Origin: Streptomyces seoulensis
GTDB lineage: Bacteria > Actinomycetota > Actinomycetes > Streptomycetales > Streptomycetaceae
Length of the DNA stretch: 64,000 nt
Direction of reading: 5' to 3'
Assembly (NCBI GenBank): GCA_013364255.1
Contig: CP054936.1
Coordinates: 5,908,353 to 5,972,352, forward strand
Shown: in pieces, positions 9,473-17,858 of the stretch
Layout: every line of letters starts with the position of its first letter
Position numbering within the stretch: position 1 is the first letter of the stretch
The notes under the pieces: generated by a model
Told to the model about the DNA's origin: nothing
Databases searched by the model: none
What the model saw: the letters and a program-made list of their open reading frames with translations, nothing else
Position numbers and translations under genes: made by a program

Positions 9473-10810
9473 TCAGCGGCCCATCGCGCGGCCCAGGGCG
9501 CGGGCGCGCCGCGCCATCCGCCGTACCGCCGCGTTGCGCGGTATGAAGCCCAGCTGCACCGGGATGCCGCCGGGCAGCGCCAGCGAGGTGAGCCGGCGGC
9601 GCTTGAAGTAGCGGCGGGCGTGGGTGTCGAGGTGCGCGGCCAGATACCGTTCCGCGGCCGGGCGCAGATCCGGGCGGATGCGCGGCTGCATCGCGAACGA
9701 CACCGCCTCGACCAGCTCGCTCAGCGCCTCCACGGTCATGCCCCGCCGCTGCCCCGTCACCGCCTCGCGGTCGTCCAGGCCGGGCAGCAGCGCGTCCACG
9801 ATCGTCACCGGGACGCGATTGCTGTTCTCGTACGGGGTCAGCCGCTCCAGCAGCGTGCCGGTGCCGGTGCGGGCGACCGGCAGCCCGTACAGCGCCGACG
9901 CGGTGAGCAGCGCGGTGGAGAAGCAGCCGACGACCAGCGCCGGCCGGGTGTGCTCGTACAGCACCTCGGCGAGGACCGGTGTGTCCAGCACCGTCAGCTC
10001 GGCGCCCAGCGTCCCGGCCTCCTCGCGCAGCGCCCGCGACCAGCCGGCCGGCGCCGACGGGTGCGGTTTGAACACCACCCGGGTGTGGCCGAGCGCGACC
10101 GCGCCCCGCAGCATCCGCAGGTGCAGCCGCTCCTCCTCCTCGGCGGTGAGGATGCCGAGCGCGGAGAGGTACTGCCCGAGCAGCAGCGCGGGTTCCTCCG
10201 GCAGCGCGGGCAACTCGGACGCCGTGCCGCCGAGTTCGCCCAGCACCTTCAGGAAGGCGTCGGTGGGGACGAGTTCCGGCTCGACGCCGAACTCGGTCAG
10301 CAGCACCGGCTTCAGACCCGGCACCAGGTCCAGGTGCAGCAGGCGGTCGATCCGGGTGCCGACCAGCGGGTCGAGCTTGTTGCGGGTGGGGCCGTAGCTC
10401 ATCAGGCCGTCGGCGTAGACGGTGACGGGCGCGCCGGTGAAGATCTGGCAGACCGCGAGCGCCGGGTTGACCTGGATCGACTCGACGGCCAGCTCGATCT
10501 CGTCGTCGCCCAGCCCCCACAGCGGCCGCAGGTGCCGCTCCCACAGCGGAACGTCGTCCGGGCGCGGCGCCCAGTCGCCGGGGTGCAGCGGGGCGATGGT
10601 CTCGTTCCACGACACCACGTCGTCGAACCGGTCGCGCAGCCGCTCGAAGCCGGGCAGCCGGTCCAGCGGCGGCGCGGTCTCGGGCGTCGCCGCGTTGTTG
10701 CTCACCAGCAGGATCCGCCGGTCGGCGGCGCCGAAGCAGTCGGAGTCGAGTGCGGCGGCGAGCGTGGCGACGCCGTACAGCGTCGACGCCAGGAAGATCT
10801 GCGTCCTCAC
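9473..10810 (-). CDS. Polysialyltransferase-family (POLYST-like) protein
   Basis: A 445-residue protein starting at GTG 10810, overlapping the stop of the upstream GT2 gene (GTGA). It has an N-terminal Rossmann-like opening (TQIFLASTLYGVATLAAALD, RILLVSNNAATPE) and a C-terminal nucleotide-sugar region (HTRVVFKPHPSAP ... ALVVGCFSTALLTASALYG), the HP and SS/T motif layout of bacterial polysialyltransferases and related CMP-sugar-using GT-B enzymes. In this locus it could polymerise or transfer Kdn-like residues onto a cell-wall glycopolymer. That role is inferred from the adjacent CMP-ulosonate synthetase and NeuB-like genes. The far C-terminus is basic (RRMARRARALGR), compatible with membrane association. 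Confidence 0.7.
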   Translation of the reverse strand: MRTQIFLASTLYGVATLAAALDSDCFGAADRRILLVSNNAATPETAPPLDRLPGFERLRDRFDDVVSWNETIAPLHPGDWAPRPDDVPLWERHLRPLWGLGDDEIELAVESIQVNPALAVCQIFTGAPVTVYADGLMSYGPTRNKLDPLVGTRIDRLLHLDLVPGLKPVLLTEFGVEPELVPTDAFLKVLGELGGTASELPALPEEPALLLGQYLSALGILTAEEEERLHLRMLRGAVALGHTRVVFKPHPSAPAGWSRALREEAGTLGAELTVLDTPVLAEVLYEHTRPALVVGCFSTALLTASALYGLPVARTGTGTLLERLTPYENSNRVPVTIVDALLPGLDDREAVTGQRRGMTVEALSELVEAVSFAMQPRIRPDLRPAAERYLAAHLDTHARRYFKRRRLTSLALPGGIPVQLGFIPRNAAVRRMARRARALGRAMGR

Positions 10811-11784
10811 GCGGCGGCCCCCGTCGCGGCCGGGCGGCGGCGCAGCCGGCGCAGCCGGGTCGCCCGCTGCACGTCCATCGAGTCCAGTGCCGCGTCCAGG
10901 ACGTCCTGCGGCATGCGCCGCAGCGCGGCCGCGCTGCGCGACTTCAGTTTCCGTGCCACCGCCGGTTCGAACCTCCGGATGGTTCCCAGGTGATGGGAGA
11001 TGATCGCGCAGTAGGTGCGCACCGCCTTGGGCAGCAGCCGGTCCGCCTCCCGGTCCCGGGCCGTCTCCTCGACGACCTGGTCGAAGGCGCGGATGAAGTC
11101 GAGCTGGCGCACGTCGCCGATCTGCGTCAGCGAGGAGGCGACGCCGCGCCGGTAGTGCACGCCGAGCAGCCCCACCACGGCGAAGGACTCCGCCTCCCGG
11201 TGCAGCTTCCAGATCCACGGCCGGTCCTCGGCCGTGCGCAGCCCGTCGGTGAAGTGCAGCAGGCCCCGGTCGACCAGGCGGCGGTGGTAGATCCCGGCCC
11301 AGGCGTAGGGGTAGTCGACGGAGGTGGAGCGGTCGGCCGGCAGGATCACCGAGCGCGGGTCGAGCACCACCGAACGCCGGCCGTGCGGCACCCGGTGGAC
11401 GGTGCGCGCCCGCCCGGTGCACTGGACGTGGTCGGTGCGCACGAAGTCGCAGCCCAGTGTCTCGATCTCGGACAGCAGCCGCTGGTAGTAGCCCGGCGCG
11501 AGCCAGTCGTCGCCGTCCAGGAACGTCAGGTACTCGCCGCTCGCCCGGTCGATCCCGGTGTTGCGCGCGGTCGCCAGCCCTCCGTTCCGCTCGTGCCGGA
11601 CGCACACCGCGCCCGGCAGTTCGCGCCGCGCACGCGCGAGAATGTCCGGGGTCGCGTCGCGCGAGCAGTCGTCGACGAGAATGAATTCGAAGTCGTCGCG
11701 CGCGTTCGCACGCAGACTCTTCAAGGTGTCGGGCGCGTATTGCTGCACGTTGTAGAACGGCACGATGACGGAGAGCTTGACCAC
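10807..11784 (-). CDS. Family 2 glycosyltransferase
   Basis: A 325-residue GT-A enzyme. The N-terminal domain is classical GT2: LSVIVPFYNVQQYAPDTLKS, EFILVDDCSRDATPDIL, NGGLATARNTGI and the metal-binding YLTFLDGDDWL (DxD type). The C-terminal half is helical with a basic tail. It transfers a sugar from a nucleotide-activated donor during surface polysaccharide assembly. It forms a two-gene operon with the polysialyltransferase-like gene (4-bp overlap). The GTG at 11784 has no Shine-Dalgarno, but TAACGT (complement of 11792-11797) ends 7 nt upstream, so initiation may be leaderless. It is divergent from the DUF6716 gene, with a 199-bp shared promoter region. Confidence 0.88.
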   Translation of the reverse strand: MVKLSVIVPFYNVQQYAPDTLKSLRANARDDFEFILVDDCSRDATPDILARARRELPGAVCVRHERNGGLATARNTGIDRASGEYLTFLDGDDWLAPGYYQRLLSEIETLGCDFVRTDHVQCTGRARTVHRVPHGRRSVVLDPRSVILPADRSTSVDYPYAWAGIYHRRLVDRGLLHFTDGLRTAEDRPWIWKLHREAESFAVVGLLGVHYRRGVASSLTQIGDVRQLDFIRAFDQVVEETARDREADRLLPKAVRTYCAIISHHLGTIRRFEPAVARKLKSRSAAALRRMPQDVLDAALDSMDVQRATRLRRLRRRPAATGAAA

Positions 11785-11983
11785 GCGAATGACGTTAGGG
11801 CGTGGCTCCCGCCTGCGTCTTTACCCGCAGTTTGACCCGGGGTGAACGGCGCGTGGCGATGCCGTGAACCAGGGCCCGCGGCAAGCCGGCCCGGGCTCGA
11901 TTCGCCGTCCGGCGGTGTGCTGTTAACCGTTTGTTGCCGCTCGGTTGGGCCGGACCTAGAAATGCCTTCCTACGGTCTTCGAC

Positions 11984-13483
11984 GTGCCAGCAAGAACGAA
12001 GAAGGCCCGGCGGGTCGCCGTTCTCGCGGATTCCGACACCCGGTGGAAATGGGGGGCGCTCACCGCGTCCCGCATCGTTTCCGCCCCGCCACAGGGCTCA
12101 GGCGACACGGCCGAGCCCGGCGGACCGGGTGCACCGGGCCTCCGCCTCGACGGATACCTCCTGCGAGGCCGAGCCACCCCCACCGCCCGCCAGTTGACGG
12201 AGGTCGGCGTCCACGCCGACTCGCTGCGCGAGGTGACCGCCGTCGAGTTCCTGCGCGCCATGGACGCCGACGCCGACGCCGACGCCGTTGCCGACGGTGA
12301 GGAGCCGTACGACGTCGTGGTCCTCGCCCTCGTGGGCGGCGGCGTGCAGGCGATGCTGCACGGGCTGAAGCGGGTGTGGCAGGGCCGCGCGCGCCGTCCC
12401 GTCGTCGTCACCGGCTACGTGGGCGTCGTCTACGAGAAGCTCGCCGACGGTCTGCTGCTGCGGCACGGCGCCGATCTCGTCCTCGCCAACTCCCGCCAGG
12501 ACGCGGACCGTTTCCGGGCCGTGTACGAGGGCGTGGGCGCCGACGCCTCGGCGGTCACCGAGGTGGCGCTGCCGTTCCTCGGCGGCACGCCCTACCAGGG
12601 GCCGAACGACCCGTACACGGTGGTGTTCGCCGCGCAGCCCTCCGTGCCGGCCGGCCGCGCGGAGCGCGCCTACCTGCTGGACCGGCTGATCCGGCACGCC
12701 GCCGCGCACCCCGAGCGCGAGGTGCTGCTCAAGCTGCGCTCCCGGCCCGGCGAGCACACCACCCACATCGAGGAACTGCCCTACCAGAAGCTGGCGCAGA
12801 AGACCGGCCTGCCGCCCAACCTCCGCCTCGTCTACGGGCACATGGGCGAGGTCCTGGACCGCACCGACCTGCTGGTCACGGTCAGCTCCACGGCCGCTCT
12901 GGAGGCGCTGCACCGCCGCATCCCCACCGCCGTCCTCACCGACCTGGGCGTGCGCGAGGTGCTCGGCAACCACCACTTCACCGGCTCCGGCTGCCTGGCC
13001 TCCTGGGAGCAGCTGGACGCCGGGCACCGACCGGCGCCCGACGAGGAGTGGCTGGGCCGCCAGGGCGTGGCCGCCGGCGGCCACGCCGGGGGACACCTCG
13101 CCGAGGACGGCTCCGCCGCGGGGGAATGCTCGACTGGGGCAGACCCCGCTCAGGGAAGCCCCGCCGGAGGCGGCCCCGCCGCGGGCGGCGCTTACGCCAC
13201 CGCCTTCGACACGGCGCGCGAGCGCATCGCGACGCTGCTGGCGGCGCCCGGCGGACTGCCGCCCCTGGACCCGTACTACACGGCCGCGACCGCGCCCGGC
13301 TACCTGCCCGGCATCCTCGCCCGCCACCACCTCGGCCCCGACGGCGCCCCGCTGTCCGGCGCGCCGGCTCCCGGCCGGGAGCCCGGTCCGGTCCGGCAGA
13401 TCGTGCGCCGGGCCGCGCGGGGCGCCTACCGGCACGGCGTGCAGCGCGTCGCGCCCGTCATCCGGCGGATGGGCGACCTGTGA
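11984..13483 (+). CDS. DUF6716-type putative glycosyltransferase
   Basis: A 499-residue protein I associate with the DUF6716 putative glycosyltransferases next to Kdn/sialate genes in Streptomyces. Visible GT-B-like elements are RVAVLADSDTRWKWGAL at the N-terminus, RPVVVTGYVGVVYEKLADGL, ADLVLANSRQDADRF and a C-terminal donor-site-like VTVSSTAALEALHRRIP. Residues about 360-405 are a Gly/Ala-rich insertion (AAGGHAGGHLAEDGS and on) unlikely to be part of the fold. GTG 11984 lacks a ribosome binding site, and TACGGT ends 7 nt upstream (11971-11976). It probably acts in assembly of the ulosonic-acid polymer. Specificity is unknown. Confidence 0.72.
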   Translation: MPARTKKARRVAVLADSDTRWKWGALTASRIVSAPPQGSGDTAEPGGPGAPGLRLDGYLLRGRATPTARQLTEVGVHADSLREVTAVEFLRAMDADADADAVADGEEPYDVVVLALVGGGVQAMLHGLKRVWQGRARRPVVVTGYVGVVYEKLADGLLLRHGADLVLANSRQDADRFRAVYEGVGADASAVTEVALPFLGGTPYQGPNDPYTVVFAAQPSVPAGRAERAYLLDRLIRHAAAHPEREVLLKLRSRPGEHTTHIEELPYQKLAQKTGLPPNLRLVYGHMGEVLDRTDLLVTVSSTAALEALHRRIPTAVLTDLGVREVLGNHHFTGSGCLASWEQLDAGHRPAPDEEWLGRQGVAAGGHAGGHLAEDGSAAGECSTGADPAQGSPAGGGPAAGGAYATAFDTARERIATLLAAPGGLPPLDPYYTAATAPGYLPGILARHHLGPDGAPLSGAPAPGREPGPVRQIVRRAARGAYRHGVQRVAPVIRRMGDL

Positions 13484-13518
13484 ACCGCCTCCCGGCCCGA
13501 CCTCAAGGAGCAGCCTCC

Positions 13519-14937
13519 ATGTCCCACCCGGAAGCGAACGGCCCGGCGGCGAACGGCCTGGCGGCGAACGGCCTGGCGGCGGGCGAGCGGGCGGCGTCCC
13601 CGGCGGCCGGCCCGTACGGCCCGCGGGCGGACCTGGGCGCCGCCGTGCGGCGGGTGCTCGCGGTGATCCCCGCGCGCGGCGGGTCCAAGGGCGTGCCCGC
13701 CAAGAACCTCGCCTCCGTGGGCGGCGTACCGCTGGTCGCCCGCGCGGTGCGCGCGTGCCGCGCCGCCCGGCTGGTGACGGACGTGGTGGTCTCCACCGAC
13801 GACGCCGCCATCGCCGCCGCGGCCCGCGAGGCCGGCGCCGAGGTGGTCTCGCGCCCGGTCGCGATAGCCGGCGACACGGCCACCTCCGAGTCGGCCGTGC
13901 TGCACGCCCTGGACGCCCACGAGGCGCTGCACGGCGGCCGCGTGGACGTCGTCCTCCTGGTCCAGTGCACCAGCCCCTTCGTCGCCCGCGAGGACGTCGA
14001 CTCAGTGGCCCGCGCGATCGTCGAGAACGGCGCGGACACCGCCGTGACCGTCGCCCCCTTCCACGGTTTCGTCTGGCGCGACGCCGAGGACGAGGCGGCG
14101 GCCGGCGGCGTCCCGGAGGCCGCGGCCGCGACCGGCGGCGGCTACGGCGTCAACCACGACAAGGCCGTCCGCCCGCGCCGCCAGGACCGCCCCCAGGACC
14201 TGCTGGAGACCGGCGCCGCCTACGCGATGACCGCCGCCGGCTTCCGCGAGCACCGCCACCGCTTCTTCGGCCGCACCGAACTCGTGCGCACCGACCCGGC
14301 CCGGGTCCTGGAGATCGACGACCCGCACGACCTGGCCCGCGCCCGCGCCCTCGCCCCGCTCCTCGACGCCGACCTCCCCCGCACGCCCGACCCCGCGGCA
14401 GGCGGCGCCGCCCTGGGCGCCCTGCCGACGCTCGCCGACGTCGACGCGGTGGTCCTCGACTTCGACGGCACCCAGACCGACGACCGGGTGCTGATCGACT
14501 CCGACGGACGCGAGTTCGTCTCCGTCCACCGCGGCGACGGCCTCGGCATCGCCGCCCTGCGCAGGAGCGGCCTGCGCCTGCTGATCCTCTCCACGGAGGA
14601 GAACCCGGTCGTCGCCGCCCGCGCCCGCAAGCTGCGGCTGCCCGTGCTGCACGGCATCGACCGCAAGGACCTCGCCCTCAAGCAGTGGTGCGAGGAACAG
14701 GGCATCGCGCCCGAACGCGTGCTCTACGTCGGCAACGACGTCAACGACCTGCCCTGCTTCGGCCTCGTCGGCTGGCCCGTGGCCGTGGCCAGCGCCCACG
14801 ACGCCGTACGCGGCGCCGCCCGGGCCGTCACCACCGTCCCCGGCGGCGACGGCGCCGTCCGGGAGATCGCCGGCTGGCTCCTCGGCCCCTCGCTGACCCC
14901 CGCCTTCCCCGCCCCCCAACCCCTCACCAGCAAGTAA
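13519..14937 (+). CDS. CMP-ulosonate (Kdn/sialate) synthetase fused to HAD phosphatase
   Basis: A 472-residue two-domain enzyme, start fixed by CAAGGAG 9 nt before the ATG. After a low-complexity N-terminus, residues about 45-290 are an acylneuraminate cytidylyltransferase (RVLAVIPARGGSKGVPAKNL, VVVSTDDAAIA, LVQCTSPFVAREDVD). It activates a nonulosonic acid with CTP. Residues about 305-460 are a KdsC-like HAD phosphatase with all motifs: nucleophile and acid Asp314/Asp316 in LDFDGTQTDD, LLILSTEEN, KDLALKQW lysine and YVGNDVNDLPC. The domain order resembles animal CMAS, but here the phosphatase motifs look intact. With the NeuB-like gene 10 bp downstream, the HAD part may dephosphorylate a 9-phosphate intermediate. 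That is inference; related S. coelicolor genes are linked to Kdn-containing teichulosonic acid. Confidence 0.85.
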   Translation: MSHPEANGPAANGLAANGLAAGERAASPAAGPYGPRADLGAAVRRVLAVIPARGGSKGVPAKNLASVGGVPLVARAVRACRAARLVTDVVVSTDDAAIAAAAREAGAEVVSRPVAIAGDTATSESAVLHALDAHEALHGGRVDVVLLVQCTSPFVAREDVDSVARAIVENGADTAVTVAPFHGFVWRDAEDEAAAGGVPEAAAATGGGYGVNHDKAVRPRRQDRPQDLLETGAAYAMTAAGFREHRHRFFGRTELVRTDPARVLEIDDPHDLARARALAPLLDADLPRTPDPAAGGAALGALPTLADVDAVVLDFDGTQTDDRVLIDSDGREFVSVHRGDGLGIAALRRSGLRLLILSTEENPVVAARARKLRLPVLHGIDRKDLALKQWCEEQGIAPERVLYVGNDVNDLPCFGLVGWPVAVASAHDAVRGAARAVTTVPGGDGAVREIAGWLLGPSLTPAFPAPQPLTSK

Positions 14938-14947
14938 GGACCCCGTC

Positions 14948-15886
14948 ATGAGCACCGACTCCCGCATCCGCACCTTCGGCACCCGCGAGGCCGGCCCCGG
15001 CCGTCCCGTCTACGTCACCGGCGAGATCGGCATCAACCACAACGGCGACGTCGACAACGCCCTCAAGCTGATCGACGTGGCCGCCGAGGCCGGCTGCGAC
15101 GCCGTGAAGTTCCAGAAGCGCACGCCCGAGATCTGCACCCCGCGCGACCAGTGGGACATCGAGCGCGACACCCCCTGGGGCCGGATGACCTACATCGACT
15201 ACCGCCACCGGGTGGAGTTCGGCGAGGACGAGTACCGCCTGATCGACGCCCACTGCAAGGAGAGGGGCATCGACTGGTTCGCCTCCCCGTGGGACACCGA
15301 GGCCGTCGCCTTCCTGGAGAAGTTCGACGTGCCCGCCCACAAGGTGGCCTCCGCCTCCCTCACCGACGACGAGCTGCTGCGCGCGCTGCGCGGCACCGGC
15401 CGCACGGTCATCCTCTCCACCGGCATGTCGACGCCGAAGCAGATCCGGCACGCGGTGGAGGTGCTCGGCAGCGACAACATCCTGCTCTGCCACGCCACGT
15501 CCACCTACCCGGCCAAGGCCGAGGAGCTGAACCTGCGCGTCATCAACACCCTGGAGAAGGAGTACCCGAACGTCCCGATCGGCTACTCCGGCCACGAGAC
15601 GGGCCTGCAGACCACGCTGGCCGCCGTCGCCCTCGGCGCGGTCTTCGTCGAGCGGCACATCACCCTGGACCGCGCGATGTGGGGCTCCGACCAGGCCGCC
15701 TCCGTCGAGCCGCAGGGCCTCACCCGCCTGGTCCGCGACATCCGCACCATCGAGGCATCGCTCGGCGACGGCGTGAAGAAGGTCTACGACTCCGAGCGCG
15801 GCCCGATGAAGAAGCTGCGCCGCGTCACCGGGGTCGTCGCCGAGGCGGAGATCGCCGCCGCGGCGGGCGAGCCGGTCGCGGTCTGA
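14948..15886 (+). CDS. NeuB-like N-acetylneuraminate/Kdn(-9-phosphate) synthase
   Basis: A 312-residue NeuB-family TIM barrel that condenses phosphoenolpyruvate with a mannose-type sugar to give a nine-carbon ulosonic acid. Motifs: YVTGEIGINHNGDVDNALKL, CDAVKFQKRTPE, WFASPWDTEAV, TVILSTGMST, LLCHATSTYP, IGYSGHETGLQ and VERHITLDRAMWGSDQ (metal and substrate residues). It stops before the usual C-terminal SAF (antifreeze-like) domain that closes the active site of the partner subunit in bacterial NeuB, so it is about 35-40 residues shorter than standard. It is 10 bp downstream of the CMP-synthetase/phosphatase gene and almost certainly co-transcribed. Product is Kdn, Neu5Ac or a phosphate of these; locus context favours Kdn. 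Confidence 0.87.
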   Translation: MSTDSRIRTFGTREAGPGRPVYVTGEIGINHNGDVDNALKLIDVAAEAGCDAVKFQKRTPEICTPRDQWDIERDTPWGRMTYIDYRHRVEFGEDEYRLIDAHCKERGIDWFASPWDTEAVAFLEKFDVPAHKVASASLTDDELLRALRGTGRTVILSTGMSTPKQIRHAVEVLGSDNILLCHATSTYPAKAEELNLRVINTLEKEYPNVPIGYSGHETGLQTTLAAVALGAVFVERHITLDRAMWGSDQAASVEPQGLTRLVRDIRTIEASLGDGVKKVYDSERGPMKKLRRVTGVVAEAEIAAAAGEPVAV

Positions 15887-15957
15887 GACCGGTCCGCCCG
15901 GTTCCCCCACGCGCCCCCGCCCCTTATGGCCCCTTACGACGGAACGGTCGTGCGTCG

Positions 15958-17520
15958 ATGAGCCCCCACACCCTCGCCTTCGTCGAGAGCCCCGTCCAGC
16001 TCCTCAACGTCCTGGAGTGGGCCCACGCCCAGGGCCTCTCCCGCGCCCCAGGGACCCCACGGGACCCCTGGAGCCCGGGCAGCCCGGCGGATCCGTGGAT
16101 ACGGGAGGCCGGGGGAGCGGCGGCGCGGCCACCGGGGGACGGCGCGTCCGCGCAGGACGGCGCGTTCTCAGAGGGCGACGCGTCCGCCGCGGGGGGCGGG
16201 GAAGCCGGCGGGAGCAGGGACGCCGGTGGGAGCAGGGACGCCGGTGGGGGCGGTGCCGATTCCGCCGGTACCGCCCCCACCGACCCCGTCATTACCGGTA
16301 CCGGTACTGACGCCGACACCTCAGATACGGCCGTACCAGCACCAGTACCGACACCAGGACCCGCACCGACACCAGCGTCAGCACCAGTACCGGCACCAGT
16401 ACCGGCACCCGTACCCGCACCCACGACCGCCCCGGAGCCCGGCGCCCCCGGCAGGCGGCCCGGCCGGCTGATCCCGGCCCAGTCGCGCCGACGGCCGGCC
16501 ATGCCGACGACCGCGGCCCCCGGCCCCGGAGCGGGCCCCGAACCCCGCCCCCGCCTCACCCTCGTCGTCCTGTCCCCGACCGACCCGATGACCCGCGGCC
16601 AGCTGCGGCGGATGGCCGAGCTGGCCCGGGAGGAGGGCCACGAGGTCCGCTGGGAGGAGGCGCGCGGCGGCGCCGCCGCGCCGTTCAAGACCGTCGGCGG
16701 GCTCAGACGCCTGCTGCGCCGCGCGGAGCGGGTGGTGATGGGCGACCCCTTCTCGCGCTACGTGCAACTGCTGCTGACCATCACCAAGGCGCGTGACCTG
16801 GTGGTCGTCGACGACGGCACGGCCACCATGGAGTTCGTCGCCCAGCTCGCCCGCGGCGAACGCCTGGTGCGCTGGCACCGCAAGGGCGGCCGGCCCAGCC
16901 CGCGCGACCTGCTGTTCGCCCCCGTCTCCGCCACCGCCCGCCGCCGGCTGACCCCGGCGGCCGGCGGCCGGGGCCGCCGGGTGGAGGTCTTCTCCGCCAT
17001 GCCGATCGACGACGTGCCGGACGGCGTGGGCGTCGGCGTGAACGACTTCGCCTGGACCCGCGCCCGCTTCGGCCCGCCCCGCCTCACCTCCGGCGCCGAC
17101 CTGGTCGGCACGTCGCTGGTCGAGACGGGCGTGGTGGACGGCGAGCGCTACCTCGACGCCGTCCGCGCCCTCGCCGAGGCGCACGGCGCGACCCGCTACT
17201 TCGCCCACCGCCGCGAGAGCGTGGACAAGCTGCACCGGCTGGCCGTGGAGACGGGCCTGGAGGTGGTCCGCCCCGACCTGCCGCTGGAGCTGATCGCCCG
17301 CCGTGGCCCGATCGGCCGTACCGTCCTCAGCTTTCCGTCCACGGTCGTGCACACGCTGCCCCGCGCCCTGGCCGGCACCCCGGTGCGCGTCGCCGTCTGC
17401 GACATCGATCCGAGCTGGCTCACCGCGCACGCCTCGCCGCGCGCCCAGGGCTTCCTGTCCGGAGTCACCGGCACCGCCCGTGACGTGCACCGCCTCGCCC
17501 GGACGGGCCAGCCCGGCTGA
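15958..17520 (+). CDS. Surface-polysaccharide locus protein split by a long low-complexity insert
   Basis: A 520-residue protein of uncertain enzymatic family, last gene of the ulosonate operon. The first 27 residues (HTLAFVESPVQLLNVLEWAH) look like the opening strand of a glycosyltransferase-like fold. The fold appears to resume near residue 200 (PRLTLVVLSPTDPMTRGQL) and runs on through DLVVVDDGTATMEF, RYFAHRRESVDKLHRL and VLSFPSTVVHTLPRAL. The last two resemble CMP-sugar transferases of the sialyl/polysialyltransferase type. About 170 residues between are Pro/Ala/Gly/Ser repeats, including GGSRDA (18-bp DNA repeats at 16208-16250) and PVPA (12-bp repeats at about 16340-16425). A glycosyltransferase role is inferred. 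The start ATG 15958 lacks a strong ribosome binding site; no better one was seen. Confidence 0.65.
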   Translation: MSPHTLAFVESPVQLLNVLEWAHAQGLSRAPGTPRDPWSPGSPADPWIREAGGAAARPPGDGASAQDGAFSEGDASAAGGGEAGGSRDAGGSRDAGGGGADSAGTAPTDPVITGTGTDADTSDTAVPAPVPTPGPAPTPASAPVPAPVPAPVPAPTTAPEPGAPGRRPGRLIPAQSRRRPAMPTTAAPGPGAGPEPRPRLTLVVLSPTDPMTRGQLRRMAELAREEGHEVRWEEARGGAAAPFKTVGGLRRLLRRAERVVMGDPFSRYVQLLLTITKARDLVVVDDGTATMEFVAQLARGERLVRWHRKGGRPSPRDLLFAPVSATARRRLTPAAGGRGRRVEVFSAMPIDDVPDGVGVGVNDFAWTRARFGPPRLTSGADLVGTSLVETGVVDGERYLDAVRALAEAHGATRYFAHRRESVDKLHRLAVETGLEVVRPDLPLELIARRGPIGRTVLSFPSTVVHTLPRALAGTPVRVAVCDIDPSWLTAHASPRAQGFLSGVTGTARDVHRLARTGQPG

Positions 17521-17664
17521 CCGGCGTGTCCGCCCCGTTCCGGGGTGGGCCGGGCAGGTCGTACCAGGGCGCCGGGCAGGTCGGCGGGCGCGCCGCGGGC
17601 GTCCGGCAGCTGAACAATTCGGGCGTGCACCCGGCGAAGCGTGGTATGCGTGGAGGAAAGAACA

Positions 17665-17805
17665 GTGGGGCGGGTGCCAAGGACGTGGCGGAAGGCCACT
17701 CCCGGGGATCCCGTGATCCGCTCGGCCGGCGAAGGTCGGCGAGTGTACCCAGCCCCGTCGACAGCCATGCGTCCGCGGCCGGTTTTTCTTCCCCTAACGG
17801 GCTGA
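17665..17805 (+). CDS. Possible small protein, 46 aa
   Basis: GTG 17665 is preceded by GGAGGAAAGAACA, one of the best Shine-Dalgarno matches in the window at an acceptable distance. The 46-codon frame encodes a basic peptide (VGRVPRTWRKATPGDPV ... PVFLPLTG) with no recognised domain. It fills an otherwise gene-free stretch (17521-17858). A longer overlapping frame (17526-17816) has poorer start context and was not preferred. Coding status is uncertain. Confidence 0.3.
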   Translation: MGRVPRTWRKATPGDPVIRSAGEGRRVYPAPSTAMRPRPVFLPLTG

Positions 17806-17858
17806 ACTTTTGTTGATCGAGGGTCAGTTGACCGCCCCGGCGTCATACCCTTCAGAGG

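Noticed and set aside
10955..10985. GGTTCGAACC stretch resembling a tRNA T-loop
   Set aside because: It lies in the GT2 coding sequence and no acceptor or anticodon stems surround it; no tRNA was found in the window.
17526..17816. 96-codon plus-strand frame in the gap before the amidohydrolase gene
   Set aside because: Poor start context and low-complexity product; the overlapping 46-codon frame has the ribosome binding site.
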